Positions 36,270 to 47,455 of a DNA stretch of 64,000 nucleotides are shown one piece after another; the first letter of the stretch is position 1, and each line of letters begins with the position of its first letter. The stretch is taken from contig NC_063073.1 in NCBI RefSeq assembly GCF_022605165.1, forward strand, positions 1,054,001 to 1,118,000, read 5' to 3'. The stretch is from Purpureocillium takamizusanense (lineage: Eukaryota; Ascomycota; Sordariomycetes; Hypocreales; Ophiocordycipitaceae). The notes beneath the pieces were generated by a model. It saw only the letters and a list, made by a program, of their open reading frames with translations, did not search any database and was not told the DNA's origin. Made by a program: the position numbers and the translations under genes.

Positions 36270-36610
36270 TTGCAACCGTGGCGTACCTACCTTAGGTAGT
36301 CAAAGAGGCACGAACCCCCGGTTACCTTAGGACTATACCTCTGCGGTCTGTAAGTCACGAGTGCGTGGGCAATATAGGGTGCCTGGGCGCCTGAGTACTG
36401 AGTACCTGTATAGCAACAGATGCTTGCGTGAACCAGCGGCTCACGTACGTTTTAGGTAAGGCAGACAAGGTGCGGTGGTATCTTACGCACTTCGTTGATA
36501 TCTGTATCGTAAATAAATGTAGTACCTTGATAGGTTAGTGCTACATTACGAAATAAGAGCTTTGTAAAGTACCTACCTAGGTACAAGGTACGGTATCAAG
36601 TACACTTGCA
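36270..36610. repeat. Cluster of TACCTA/TAGGTA palindromic elements
   Basis: This stretch holds repeated forms of GTACCTACC, CCTTAGGTAG, GGTTACCTTAGG, TTTTAGGTAAGG and CTACCTAGGTAC within about 340 bp, on both strands because the motif is near-palindromic. Confidence 0.6.
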
Positions 36611-36758
36611 GGCTTTACCATCCTCGCTCTCCGTGCGCTGCGCGAATTCGACGCACTTCCCGAACCAGCAGGCATGCCGTGACGTGCAAGTACTGTCTGG
36701 TCTGTACCAAGGTCGATGCGTCCAAAAAAAAAAACCAGCGCCCATCCCGTTCTTTCCC

Positions 36759-36772
36759 GGGGGGGGGGGGGG
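36759..36772 (+). repeat. Poly-G run (about 14 G)
   Basis: A second uninterrupted G tract, preceded 21 bp upstream by an A11 run. Confidence 0.8.
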
Positions 36773-38501
36773 TTTTGCACGCCCGTGCGCTTCATCTCTC
36801 TGATACGCAAGGTTAGGAGGTACCGACTGACATGCTACGTCCGTGTCCAACATATCGCCTACGGCAGGCGGGCCGGCACCAGAGGAGCCGTTCGTATGAC
36901 GGCAAGCGCGCATCGCATCTCACGCCCGTCCAACCCCGCGATTAGGACCGTAAGTGTAGCACACAAGTGTAAAGTGGGAGGATGAGGCACAGGTTGAGAG
37001 GAGAAGAAGAAAAAAGAACACAGGCCCTTCACACGAACGATGGGCCATGCTGGGGCAAGCGGTGGCGCCCCCCCGGGAGGTGCTGGTGGCGCCTGCTTGG
37101 GTCCCGCCCAGTCAGTCAGTCAGTTCGTCCGCCGACGCGCGTGTGTGCATGCATGCATGCATACACGCATGCAGGCAGGCGGACGACTCGAAGGGCCATC
37201 AGTCTTTTCGTTCTCGTTCTTTCGTTCGACTGTCCGTCTCTGCTCTGCCTTGAGAGAATACCAACATTTTCACGTGTCCTGCGGCATGCTCGCATGTCTG
37301 ACAGGCACCAGCGGGAGCGGCGTCACGGGCGCACACGGCAGAAAAAGGTGTCAACGGCAGCATGTGTCAGTGTTGGTGGCGCACGCGGCCGTCGTGGGCA
37401 TGGGATGAAGCACACCCCCCCAAGTACATACAGTCCCGCCGCCGTCCGCCTACCCTTTCCGCCTCCGTCACCACCGGGCCGACGTCCGATATTCAAATCG
37501 CCTCCCTTTCTCGGCCAGTGAGGCCGCCTAGCCGCGCATCCAAACTCTTTGAACCTTGAACTATAGACAGAGGAAGTAATCCCCCTCCATCACGCCTCGT
37601 CTCTGCCCCAGCCCGCTTCTGGCGCTCTCTCCTTCCTCTGTTTGAACGTGCGATGGACGTAGACGGGCCAGCGTGGTGCGTCTTCGCTGGTGGCGACACT
37701 GAGTCCCTTCAACGGGAGTCGACACAGCTCGAGGAGGGAGAGGCCCATGGCGGTTTGTGTGTCTTTTTTGTTTCTCTCTTCATTGTTCCCCTCTAGTCAC
37801 TCGTCACTCGTTGCTTGCGTCTCGAGGTTCGTAGGGGCCTGGCAAGGCGGCCCCAAAATTCGACCAAAAGACTCAAAGACATCTGTTGCCTTCCTCGTCA
37901 TTACTCCGAGATGCTGCCGGGGGTTAAATAAGAACGTAGAGATCGGGGCTGCGCGCATGTTGAGTAGCGCCCAAGCTGGTGTCACTTGAAGGCGCCAGCG
38001 TGTTAGGTGGTGGTGTTGGGAAGAGAGAAAGCAGTTGGTCATAGATTTTGTGTGTAACGCGTGCAAAATGTCGTGAATACCCTAGCGCCCCGGAATATGC
38101 CTCTTTTTGTTCGTACGCCATTCGCCGATTCGGGAACTCGGTGTGCTTCGTTCGTTGCTCTCTGATGCAAGTGTCGTCATGTAGATAGCAGAAACGAATC
38201 GCGCCCGCCTTTCCGTCATCAATCGCTCAATCATCTCGCCTTCCTCGCTTGCCGCGCAGCGCTTGCGCCCGCTCTCATCGTTTTTTGTCGGTTGGTACGT
38301 GGGCGACTGGGAGGGGGGGAGTTCTTGTCTTGTCTGCGGAGAAGACATCGGGCCCTGGACATGCGGGTGAAAAAAAAAAGGTGTGACCCCCTCACTTGTC
38401 AACCATGGCCAGCACCATCCCCAACCCGGCTGCCTCAGCGCCCCGGTCGAGCACCCCGCGGAAAGTCCCGTCCGTCGAGGCGAAGTGAGGAACGGCGCGC
38501 C

Positions 38502-39343
38502 TTATAACACGACGCACTTTGACTTGCTCTTTTCGCCATCTTTGCCGCGTCTATACCGGGGAGCTTCGCGCTCCCGCCCGCCAATGTCGCCATTGCCCGT
38601 GCGCGAGCGACCGCTCGAGCCTGCGGGGGGGCGCGATGCCTGCTGGCGCTGGCGCCGCAGGATCCGGACGACATCGTAGAAGGCCTTCTCGACGTTGATG
38701 CAATTCTTTGCTGAGGCTTCGACAAACTCGCAGCCCAGCTCGCGCGCGAGGGCGTGGCCCTCTTGTGTTGATACCTCGCGTTCCGTTACCCTGTCGCTCT
38801 TGTTGCCGACAAGCATTATTGGCACGGGCAGCTGGGGGCTCGCCGCAGATATAGGGGAGCCGGGATATGACGGCGACGACGCGCATGATTCCTTGACGCG
38901 CTGGATTTGGTGGTGAAACCGTTTGATGCGGGTGAAGGAGGAGCGGGAAGAGATGCTGTAGACCAGCACGAAGCCCTCACCATCGCGGATCCATTGATCT
39001 CTCAGGGCGGTGTATTCCTCTTGACCCGCCGTGTCGAGCACCTCGAGCATGCACGGCTGGCCGTCGATGACGACCTGCTTGCGGTACGAGTCTTCAATGG
39101 TCGGATCGTACTGAGGGTGGCAGCTCTGGTTAGCCCATGGCTGCCAAATCAAGAAGACGAAGATGAGATTGTAAAAAAGAGGCGCATGCAAGGCGCGCGC
39201 CGGTGTTTGCGATGCTGCGCGGCTCCGCGGGGACTCACAGTCTCAACAAAGTGTTGCAGACACAGTTGGATGGTCAGGGCTGTCTTTCCCACGCCGCCGT
39301 CTCCCAACACCACCAACTTGTACAACACCATGCGGCCTGCCAT
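38502..39343 (-). CDS. ras-2: Ras-2-type small GTPase
   Basis: Two exons, complement of 39239-39343 and 38502-39110, encode 237 residues. The start MAGRMVLYK is the usual fungal ras-2 beginning; an in-frame ATG five codons earlier is less likely. G1 is GDGGVGKT (14-21), switch I contains YDPTIEDSYRK right after the intron, and G3 (DTAGQEE), G4 (NKSD) and G5 (ASAKN) are intact. The C-terminus CVVL is a CAAX box whose final Leu predicts geranylgeranylation. Ras-2 orthologues act upstream of cAMP and MAPK pathways in growth, conidiation and infection-related development. A Ser/Pro-rich loop of about 20 residues is inserted between the RVKES helix and the VPIMLVGNKSD strand. It is convergent with the OPY2-like gene. 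Confidence 0.97.
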
Positions 39344-39757
39344 GGCTGCAGAGCACACAAGGCCGCTCCTCGCGGTCTGCGAGCTGGGGTATGGAACACG
39401 CTACGGGTGCGGCGACACGGAGAGCCGATGCTCTGCGGGGGGTGCGACGGAGGGCCGACCTTGGACCCAGGCGGAGGAGGAGGAGGCGAAGGCGGAGGCG
39501 GAGGTGAGGAAGGAGGAGAAGGAGGAGAAGAGGAGGGGTGCTGCTGCAATCAACAGACGAGCGACCCGAGATGACGAGTGAAGCAGAGGACGCTGTCGGA
39601 CGGGCGCTTCGGAGCCAGGGCCGGGCGTCAATGGGAAGGTCGGTGCAGGCGCCGCGGAGAGGAGGGTTTGGCAGGTTGTGGTATGTTTGGTCGTTGCTGT
39701 CGGGAGCGACGACGCACCTCGCTCTCCCTCTCTCCCGTTCTCTGCCCGTCCGTCCGT

Positions 39758-39790
<33 letters not shown>
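39758..39790. repeat. (CTGG)n tetranucleotide microsatellite
   Basis: About eight tandem CTGG units in the ras-2 upstream region. Confidence 0.9.
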
Positions 39791-39990
39791 GGGAGCTTTG
39801 CTTCTTGGGCAGACAGCCCAGAGGGTCGGGTGGAGAATGTGGGCTTGGAGCGGGTCCGGCCTCGTAGCGCAAGAACGCGCGCCAGCACCCAGTCAGTCTC
39901 GACTCGAGAGGCGGATGAGCAAGCGATGGTTGGTCGTTGTCGCGCGTGCCGACGAGCGATCCAGAACAGGTTGGGCGGAAAGCCCGCGGG

Positions 39991-40064
39991 AGCAGCAGTA
40001 GCAGCAGTAGCAGCAGTAGCAGCAGTAGCAGCAGCAGCGGCAGCAACAGCAGCAACAGCAGCAA
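39991..40064. repeat. Compound AGC/AGT trinucleotide microsatellite
   Basis: A regular 9-bp higher-order unit (AGCAGCAGT) repeats, then decays into AGC/AAC repeats. It lies about 650 bp upstream of the ras-2 ATG. Confidence 0.9.
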
Positions 40065-40396
40065 GATGCCTGCCGTCTGTGGGCCGGCGGGCGAACGCGG
40101 AGAGAGAGAGAGAAAAGGGAGGGGGGCGGACTTTGCTAGCTGTCTTTGCCTCTGCGCTGCGTAAGGTAAGGTACTGTAGCCTCCCGTTCGGTCTCCCTTG
40201 TGTCTGTTCCGGCCAGGTGATGAGCGCGCAGACAGCGACAGAGGAGGCAGGGCAGGGTTGCTGCTGTGTGGTGCAGGTGCTGTACCTATGGGAGGTACTA
40301 GGAAGTCAGTTGGTGTGTGTGCCAAAACCACTTTAGTACCTGTAGTACCTAGTGTCCTCGCAGACACGTACAGTGCAGTACCTGCCTTGCCTTTAG

Positions 40397-40420
40397 CACA
40401 CACACACACACACACACACA
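40397..40420. repeat. (CA)12 dinucleotide microsatellite
   Basis: Twelve perfect CA units. Confidence 0.95.
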
Positions 40421-41211
40421 ACAGACCAGAATCGCCCGCCGCAGGAGGTGCAGTCGAGTCTTCTCAATCGGCCTTAGTAGGTGCAGCAAGGCCGCAGACA
40501 ACAAACAGACAGCGGCCAGAGGGGAGCTGACGAGGGAGGGGGGTGCGCGGGATGAGATACCTTGGGGTCAGTGGGGGATTGGCGTGGGTTCATGGATGGC
40601 GAATGGGACCGGCATGGATAAGACAGGAATCCTAGTCCAGAAGCAACCAGCGATGGTGACGATGAGGATGATGGCAACGGGTCGTCGTCTTCGTCCTCGT
40701 CCTTGTTCCCGTGGCCGCCACTCGCGCTGGTGCTTGTTCGCAACGCATCAGATCTTGGCTGGTGATTGCCTTTCGACGAAGATTCCCAAGGCTACCTTAG
40801 TACCTACTAGGGTACCTAGGCAAGGTACTGTAGAGATGGCAAGTGCTTTGTGTGCGCATGCGGCCTGGGGTTCGTGCGTGAACTGGCAATGGTAAGGTAC
40901 TAAGGTTAGTAAGGTACTAAGGGAAGGTACCTACGTACAGGTCTGCATGGAGTACGTGCGGTGCCGAAGGCGGTATTCTGCTGCCACAGAGGTCCTATTA
41001 GGTACCTTGGTAAGGTACCTAAGGTATAGACACCCCAGGTACCTCACAGTCGGTTCAAGTTGTGTGTACGAAGTACCGGCCTATGCTTACAAGTTCATGC
41101 CTCAGTTACCTACCTAGGAACGCAGCTGGAAACATTCGCGTGGGCACATACTTGGCAAAGTAGTTCTCAGATACAACCTAACCTAGTTACATACTAAGTT
41201 ACATGCGTGCG

Positions 41212-41261
41212 GCATCGCATCGCATCGCATCGCAACGCAACGCAACGCAACGCAACGCCAC
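41212..41261. repeat. Pentanucleotide microsatellite (GCATC)4(GCAAC)5
   Basis: Four GCATC units switch abruptly to five GCAAC units and end in GCCAC, which suggests a point change that then expanded. Confidence 0.95.
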
Positions 41262-44200
41262 GGGACGCACCTGGCCGCACGGTTCGCAGGTACCCTATGA
41301 GCTTTGCGCTGGCGCTGTCGCCACTTGGGTTCGGCGGTAGTCCGCCCTTTTTGGGACGTATAGCTGTCGACAAACCGGCAGCCACGTCCCAATCCGCGCG
41401 CCATGCCCAGTCGTCCCGGCCATGGCACGCTGCACTGCACAAGCCAACACGAGCCTCGAGTCAATGCATATACTGAGCACTGTATCTTAGTACTACGTAC
41501 TTAAGTACTTGAGGTACAAGTGACAGGTATCTGAGGTACGTACGAGGCAGAGGTAGCTTGGCAGGTTGGCAATGTAGTACCCTTCGCGGTTTCGTGCCGC
41601 GAGGCCCAGCACCACTTCTCCTTCAGTTACCTCCTTGCAGTACTACTTCCATCCGGCTAGGGGCCTATATCAGGAAAGGGCCGCTTCTGCAGGCGTGCGT
41701 TTGTCGCCTGTGCATCCGCCATCCTGCACGGGCAAGCTAGCAACCTCGAGCTGCTGCTCACGGCTGAGAGACGAACGCCGGGGACGAGCGCCGGCATCCA
41801 GGGCTCTGCGGCCACCACCGCCTGGGCCCGACAAAGTGGCTGGCCAGGCTTGTGGCCTGCACAATCTGGCGTGTGTGCCGTGCGGTCGACCTTGTTCCCC
41901 AATGTTTTTCTGCAGCCAGTTGAGGGGCAAGGATCCATGGCCGATTGGTGGCGCCTGTTAGGAGGGGGGGCTGGTCGGGGGCCCTGCGCTGCCGTTGATG
42001 ATGATTGAATCAATCTGCGCACTGCCCGGGGTTCGCTGAGTAGTTAGCCGCTGGAGATCAGTGGGTTGGGTCGTCATCCTGGCACCTAGCGCCAAATAAC
42101 TGTCTGCCCACTGATGCAGCTCACACATCCTGCCCGTCGTTCTGTTTTCTCTAACGTACTCACTAGCTTCGTCCTTGGTAGCCAGGTACCTTGGGTGTTG
42201 GCATCTACTTGTACGTAACGCACCGTACGGTACGTACGACGCACAGGTAGTAGCGGTTGTGTTGGGCTGGGTTCGCAAGTTGGGTCGACGCCGGGTGGTG
42301 GCATCAGTCTGTGCCATGTCTGGTGGCGGATGGATGATTGATGCGAGGCCCGGTGCAGCCCTCGCAGTCTGTGGAGGCTCCAGTGGGGCGCTGGAGCTCT
42401 CCAGTTCCATGCTTGCGCCGCGGGTCATGGAGCTCTCCAGCTTGCCTGCCTGCCTTCCTGCCTTCCTGGCCGCCGCGTCGCTTCAATCCATTGGAGTCCA
42501 ATATTATGCTCTCCAGTCAGCGGGACTCGACTCAGTGTTCCGCTGCCGCGCTGAGTCGGGCGGCAGGACACGATGGCGGCTGGGAACCGGAGCCACACGC
42601 GGGGCTTTTCATGGGCCAGTGGAGGGTTCCGGGGACGGAGCCGTCGCTAGATGGGGTCTTGGGGGACCCAAGCCTAGAGCTGGAGGGGTCGATGGGGCAA
42701 GTTGACCCAGGCGACGCTGGGAATGGACTCAGTCCCAAACAAAGCGCGTCCTCGTGCTCGTGGCTCTGGCAAAGGGCACGGCCCGGGGTGGCAGAGGCAG
42801 GATTTTTCGTAGCGAGCATTGTCGGGTTCATTGTAAACGGCTTCAGTCCGGGTCCTCTGTGCGCAGCCTGAGTTCAGTCTTTCAAGGGTGCTTTCCACAT
42901 TGGATATCAAGAAAGGCAGTTGCGCTCACGAGACAGCAACCTCAAACAGGCATCACCTCGCCGCATCAGAAGAGAAAGCAGCCCGACAGTAGGGCGTCCG
43001 CTCGGGACGAGGAGCATTGTCCGCCGCGTAGGCGTTCACCAAGGTCAAGGTCCGTCATGAATTGGCATACTTGTTCCCCCCCCCCGGGTCGACGGTTCGG
43101 TCCAGTCGCACTCTGTTTCTGGGGAGCTCATGCCGCGCATCTGTTCCAAGGTTGCCAAATTAGGTTGGTGGCCTTCAAGCAGAGACACGAAGTAGTAGTA
43201 CCCTCCATCCCACGGAAACCACACCGGCACCACGGTACTCTCTTGCCCTGTTCTTTGTCTGGCCTTTGGCTTGACTCCATGGGTGCCAGAGGGATTGCGC
43301 ACGTGAAGCGCGCATGGCAGCACCATCGATCCGCGGCCTTATATAGCAAGACAGTTTGTGCTTGCGCCTGGCCATAACGGTACCCGGTCGGTAAAGTCAA
43401 CGACGGGGGACGGTAGTGAAACGTACGGCTTGCGTCAAGCGTTCGTTTCGTCCCGTCCCCGTTAACCGCCCCTTCTGGGTGCCAGCATCGACAGATTGGA
43501 TGCGTCGCTGCGGCCCATGATGCAGCCAGGCGGGGCAGTACTCCAGAGCATGCGCCGTCTTCCTCGCGACTTGGACTCACCCTGCTCGTGTTGGTTGGCA
43601 ACGACATCGGACACGCCGACAGAGAGAGGCATTGGATCTCAAAATACCGTACGTAATGCGATTGCAAGAGTCTGGTCGATTGAGGGCAAGAATGACGGGT
43701 TTTGATGGCTCTCGACCCGGGCGGCTGGTTCATTGCCATAGACCATGCACGGAGCAGGTCAGAGAAGAGGTTGTGCGATGGTGGGTAAGGGAGATTAAAA
43801 ATGGTATGCATCAAGTTGAGGAGGAAGGAAGGCACCGCGAGAAGCCATGTGCGGAAGTCACGTCCCTTCCTTTCTCCGGGCGGCACATCAACAGCTACGA
43901 CGCGACCAAGGTCGATACCTTTAGGGTGCCAGACGCCCGCTACGTGCGTCCCTCTCTCAACTTTGACCTTGAACATGTGCGTTCACCTACCTAGCCTCCT
44001 TCCTGATCGGAGAAGCCACCTCAGCCCGGTTGGCCGCAAGACAGCGTCGATGGTCCCATCCACGACTCTCCAGCAATGATACCGATGCGGCTCATGGAGC
44101 TCGCTTCTGGCCGACACGCGCGCTGCCGCCGCCGCCGCGGCGCCGAAATTCGAGACGGGCTGTCATGGCAAGCCGTATGCCACTCAGCATTGCGCGCTAG

Positions 44201-46627
44201 GCTGACGTGCCAGCAGATTGTCGAGATGCATTGTGTGTCACCATAACCAGCGGTACTGTGAGGAAGAAGCCTGGTTACGTAGTAGTCCTCGAGAGGCTCG
44301 CCACATAAACTCTCATTACCTCATACACAATCTGACGGACGCTACTGCCGCAAGCCTTCAAGACAACTCGAAGCGGTCGGTGGACCACCACGGCACATCT
44401 TCCGAGGCGTTCGAATCTCGACATAAGCTCTGATCCCAACACCACCAGACCCGGTCGCGGAACGCGGAGATTCGATGCCGCGAACCGATCCTGGCAAGCT
44501 AGTAGCTCGGCTGCATCAAACCGTCGTGGCATGCCATGCCGCATCAAGAAATACCAGGCCCTCCAGCGTCCTCTGCCAGCACCGCTTAGCGGTGCTGGAC
44601 ATTGTGCCGCGGGCTGTCTCGCTGTGCGAGGTCTCGGCGTCACAACCAACAAGCGCTCGAGTCTTGAGCCGGCCTGGCTTGCAACGATCCCTCCTCCAGT
44701 CCTCAACTCTGGAGCCGTGCCGGTGGTGTGGGTCGCTGATGGGGGGCTAGCTTCACCTGGACATGGGCCATCCTGGCTTAGCACCAGGCATCCAGGAGCC
44801 TTTGGTAGCGGCGGAGACGACATGGGTTGAGATTGAGAATGTGTGCGTCTGTACCCATGTCGTCTGGATTTCGACGATCATGTATCACTCACCTCGGTGG
44901 GTGGGCGGGCATCCGATGTTTATACCATCCCGGGAGCAGGCCCCCTGGATGGGCAGGGCTTCCTCTGCGAGACAACCTACACAATCACGTCCTCTCTGTC
45001 GGAGTCGAAACGATGCATGTCTCAGGCCTGGCACCAACCACAGATTCTTGGAATCTTACTCGATGTTGCATCGATTCATCGAGCAGGTTGACAGAAATTT
45101 GAGCAAAGTATTCCAGAGAGCTGGACCGACACCGCAAGTGCATTCTCAACTCATGTCGCAAGGACAGTGTCATGGCGGCGAGAAGAGTTGAGACCGTGGT
45201 TTGGCCACGTAACCACGCGATTCGTTGGCAGGTTTCGGATGTTGCACAGACAACGCGGCAGCCGGCACGTCCAAGACACCACGAGCACTTGTCTCGGAGA
45301 TACGTGTCTCCCTTGTACTACGAAGTACTACATTCTGTGCTCCAGCCACTTCTTCTGGCAATTGTGGACTGCACTCACGCGTCAATGGCCCCGGGATGCG
45401 AAGATGTAGCCCCTCCGGCATGGGCTCAAGACGTCTGCGGATATCTAACGCTGTCTATACGAGCGCAGGCACCCAAGCGATGGCTACAAATTCCTCAGTG
45501 CCGGTTATTGAAACGGTCCCTCGCGGCCCGTAGATCGGTTCGCTCTATCCGGCCTTCTCACGAAGCTGCCACACTATTAACAGACCGCTCTTAGCAACTA
45601 CAAGAAGATTCTCAGTGCGTAGGGAGGTATCACAGCCCACTGCCTTGGCGTCCTTTTCAGGGTCCATATCATTCGTTCGAGATGTGGTCTGCCGCGGTCC
45701 CACTGGCGGATTAATAAGTGACGTCCAGGAGGGTAGCTGAACCCATGACATGATGACACTGATCAAGATCCGCACTCGGTTACACTGTTTGGCAATACAC
45801 GCCTACGAAGCCCCGGTCAGAACTAAGGCGAGAGTGTCATCTTGACACGCACAACAAGCGATGTTGCTCAGGCATAGTGTCAGTCGGGACTTTTAAGATC
45901 CCAAATAGGTCTATCAAGGTATGGACTTGAGCCGGTGGCACCGGAGTTGAGCGATATCGACGTCGAACCGTTGCGTTGCAGCGTCAATGTGGGACCCACG
46001 TTGCGAGGCCCTGCGTCTGCGTCTCACTGAAACACCAAACGAGCTTGCCCTCCGGCATGACTCTAGCGAGGGTCGTCAAGCGGGCCGGCATTCATACGTA
46101 TTATGCGAAGCGGCCAGCAGAGAGGCAGAGTAAGGTTCTCCAGCGTCCAGCACACAGGTTGACAAAAGGGGCACAGGCGCACAGCTCATGAAGAGACTTG
46201 ATGGACTATGAAGGGAGGAAGAAGAGCTCTATAGGTGGCCGGGCGAGAGAGAGAGAGCAGTGAACGAGCCGGCCAACTGAGAGGCTGACCAACCAAGCCA
46301 CAACACAGGCCATGCCATGACCATGATCATAAATCCAGATTACCCCCTACTACTTATTTGTAGTCGACATGGGTCCCACGTTTGCACTGCGAGACCGGGA
46401 CCGGGCATAAAACGGAGTGGCAGATGGCCAGGTTCAGGGTTCCGATAGAAGCCCACGATCATGTCCAGGAACAATAAGCAGCGGATGAGCTCGCGACAGC
46501 ACTTGCCGCGCCACGCAGGGCAATCAACAATATCAGGAAAGCGAATAACGACATGCTAGCTTCGTTGAGCCGGCGGCACACCCAGATCTAGATCCCTTTG
46601 TGGCCTCCTATCGGCTGCTTCCTATCA

Positions 46628-47455
46628 TCATGAAGCAAGCTCACGCAACTGCTCCGCCAGCGTGACGAAGCCGCCCTCATCCTCAGCGATCCACAGGTCA
46701 ACCCACTCGCGCGCGCGGCCATACCGCTCGTCGCCGCGGGCCCAGGCCTCCTCGCGCGGGCGCTCGACATAAACGGTGCGCAGGCCGCACGCGCGCGCAG
46801 ACTGGAGGTCCTCGAGGTGGGCGGCCACCATGGCGACCTGGCGCGGCTCGAGGCCCAGCTCGCGCGCCGCGCCCAGGTACGTGGCCGGGTTAGGCTTGTA
46901 GGCACGGAACGTCTCGCCCGAGAACAGGCGCTGGAAGCCCAGCCCGCCGAAGTCGTCGAGGTCGCGCAGCAAGGACACATTGCCGTTGGATAGCGTCGCC
47001 GTCACGACGCGGCCGCCGGTGTTGAGCTGCGTGAGACCTTCGGCCGAGTCAGGCCAGGGGCGAAGGCGATGCCAGACGAGGCTCAGCGAGTCGAGCTCGG
47101 CGTCGGAGTAGAGCCCGCGAAGGCCCCACGACTCCAGCAGCGTGGCGAGGCTCTCGCGGGTGTGCTCGTCGATGGTCTTCCAGGCATCACGCCCCGGTTC
47201 GAAGGACCGGGTGAAGGCGCCGTACGACTCGTGCCACTCGTGGGCGAAGCGTCCCCAGCCGTCACCATCGGCGCTCAGGGCCCGGGCGCGTTCCCGCGTG
47301 GCGTCGTCGAGCAAGGCGTCCGGGGATGCGAGCTTGCGATGGGCGCGCAGGGCGAGCTCCTCTGTGATGGAGCCGCGCCAATCGACGACGGTGCCGAATA
47401 CGTCAAAGGTGAGGCCCTTGACCTCAGCGAGCGGGGAGACGGTACCAGGGGACAT
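46628..47455 (-). CDS. Haloacid dehalogenase type II-like hydrolase
   Basis: A single exon encodes 275 residues. HAD motif I is FDVFGTVVDW with nucleophile Asp18; motif II is ATLSNGN; the motif III lysine is in YKPNPATY; and the acidic motif IV region is VAAHLEDLQSA. The cap follows motif I, as in class I HADs. The family includes L-2-haloacid dehalogenases, which hydrolyse carbon-halogen bonds through an aspartyl ester, but many fungal members are phosphatase-like with unknown substrates. It is intronless, unlike most genes in this window. It is divergent from apsA across 7 kb. Confidence 0.92.
   Translation of the reverse strand: MSPGTVSPLAEVKGLTFDVFGTVVDWRGSITEELALRAHRKLASPDALLDDATRERARALSADGDGWGRFAHEWHESYGAFTRSFEPGRDAWKTIDEHTRESLATLLESWGLRGLYSDAELDSLSLVWHRLRPWPDSAEGLTQLNTGGRVVTATLSNGNVSLLRDLDDFGGLGFQRLFSGETFRAYKPNPATYLGAARELGLEPRQVAMVAAHLEDLQSARACGLRTVYVERPREEAWARGDERYGRAREWVDLWIAEDEGGFVTLAEQLRELAS

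Larger units (their letters stand above)
31135..38501. other. 7.4-kb spacer between convergent genes (OPY2-like and ras-2)
   Basis: Both flanking genes end here, so no promoter for either is needed, yet the spacer is very long. It contains TACGAAGTA motifs (31980, 33653, 33903, 35850), TA/GTACATAC repeats near 33865-33905, a G14 run at 33783, a G14 run at 36759 and GGTACCTA palindromes near 36280-36600. ORFs up to about 179 codons have R/P/C-biased composition and no domains. I found no gene I could defend. Confidence 0.55.
40290..41560. repeat. Dense cluster of GGTACCTA/AAGGTACT palindromic elements
   Basis: Many near-palindromic copies occur across this stretch, for example at about 40305, 40330, 40795-40830, 40895-40935, 40998-41040 and 41105. 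Typical cores are GTACCTA, CCTAGGTA and AAGGTACTAAGG. They are absent from the neighbouring coding exons. Confidence 0.6.
39344..46627. other. 7.3-kb spacer upstream of ras-2
   Basis: This spacer contains the ras-2 promoter and leader, dense microsatellites (39475-39540 purine-rich, 39758-39790, 39991-40064, 40397-40420, 41212-41261) and many GTACCTA palindromes at 40290-41560. From about 42.7 to 46.5 kb the sequence is more ordinary but still shows only unsupported ORFs, such as 43128-43976 and 44275-44823 on the minus strand. Confidence 0.55.

Noticed and set aside
39243..40421. 392-codon minus-strand frame upstream of ras-2
   Set aside because: It runs through the CAG, CTGG and CA microsatellites, which gives poly-L and repeat peptides; it overlaps ras-2 exon 1 in another frame.
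43128..43976. 282-codon minus-strand open frame
   Set aside because: The first 40 residues look mildly protein-like, but the rest does not, and there is no recognisable domain or splice structure.
44275..44823. 182-codon minus-strand frame as a possible relic of a mobile element
   Set aside because: No conserved catalytic motif and no AT-rich RIP signature; composition matches the surrounding spacer.
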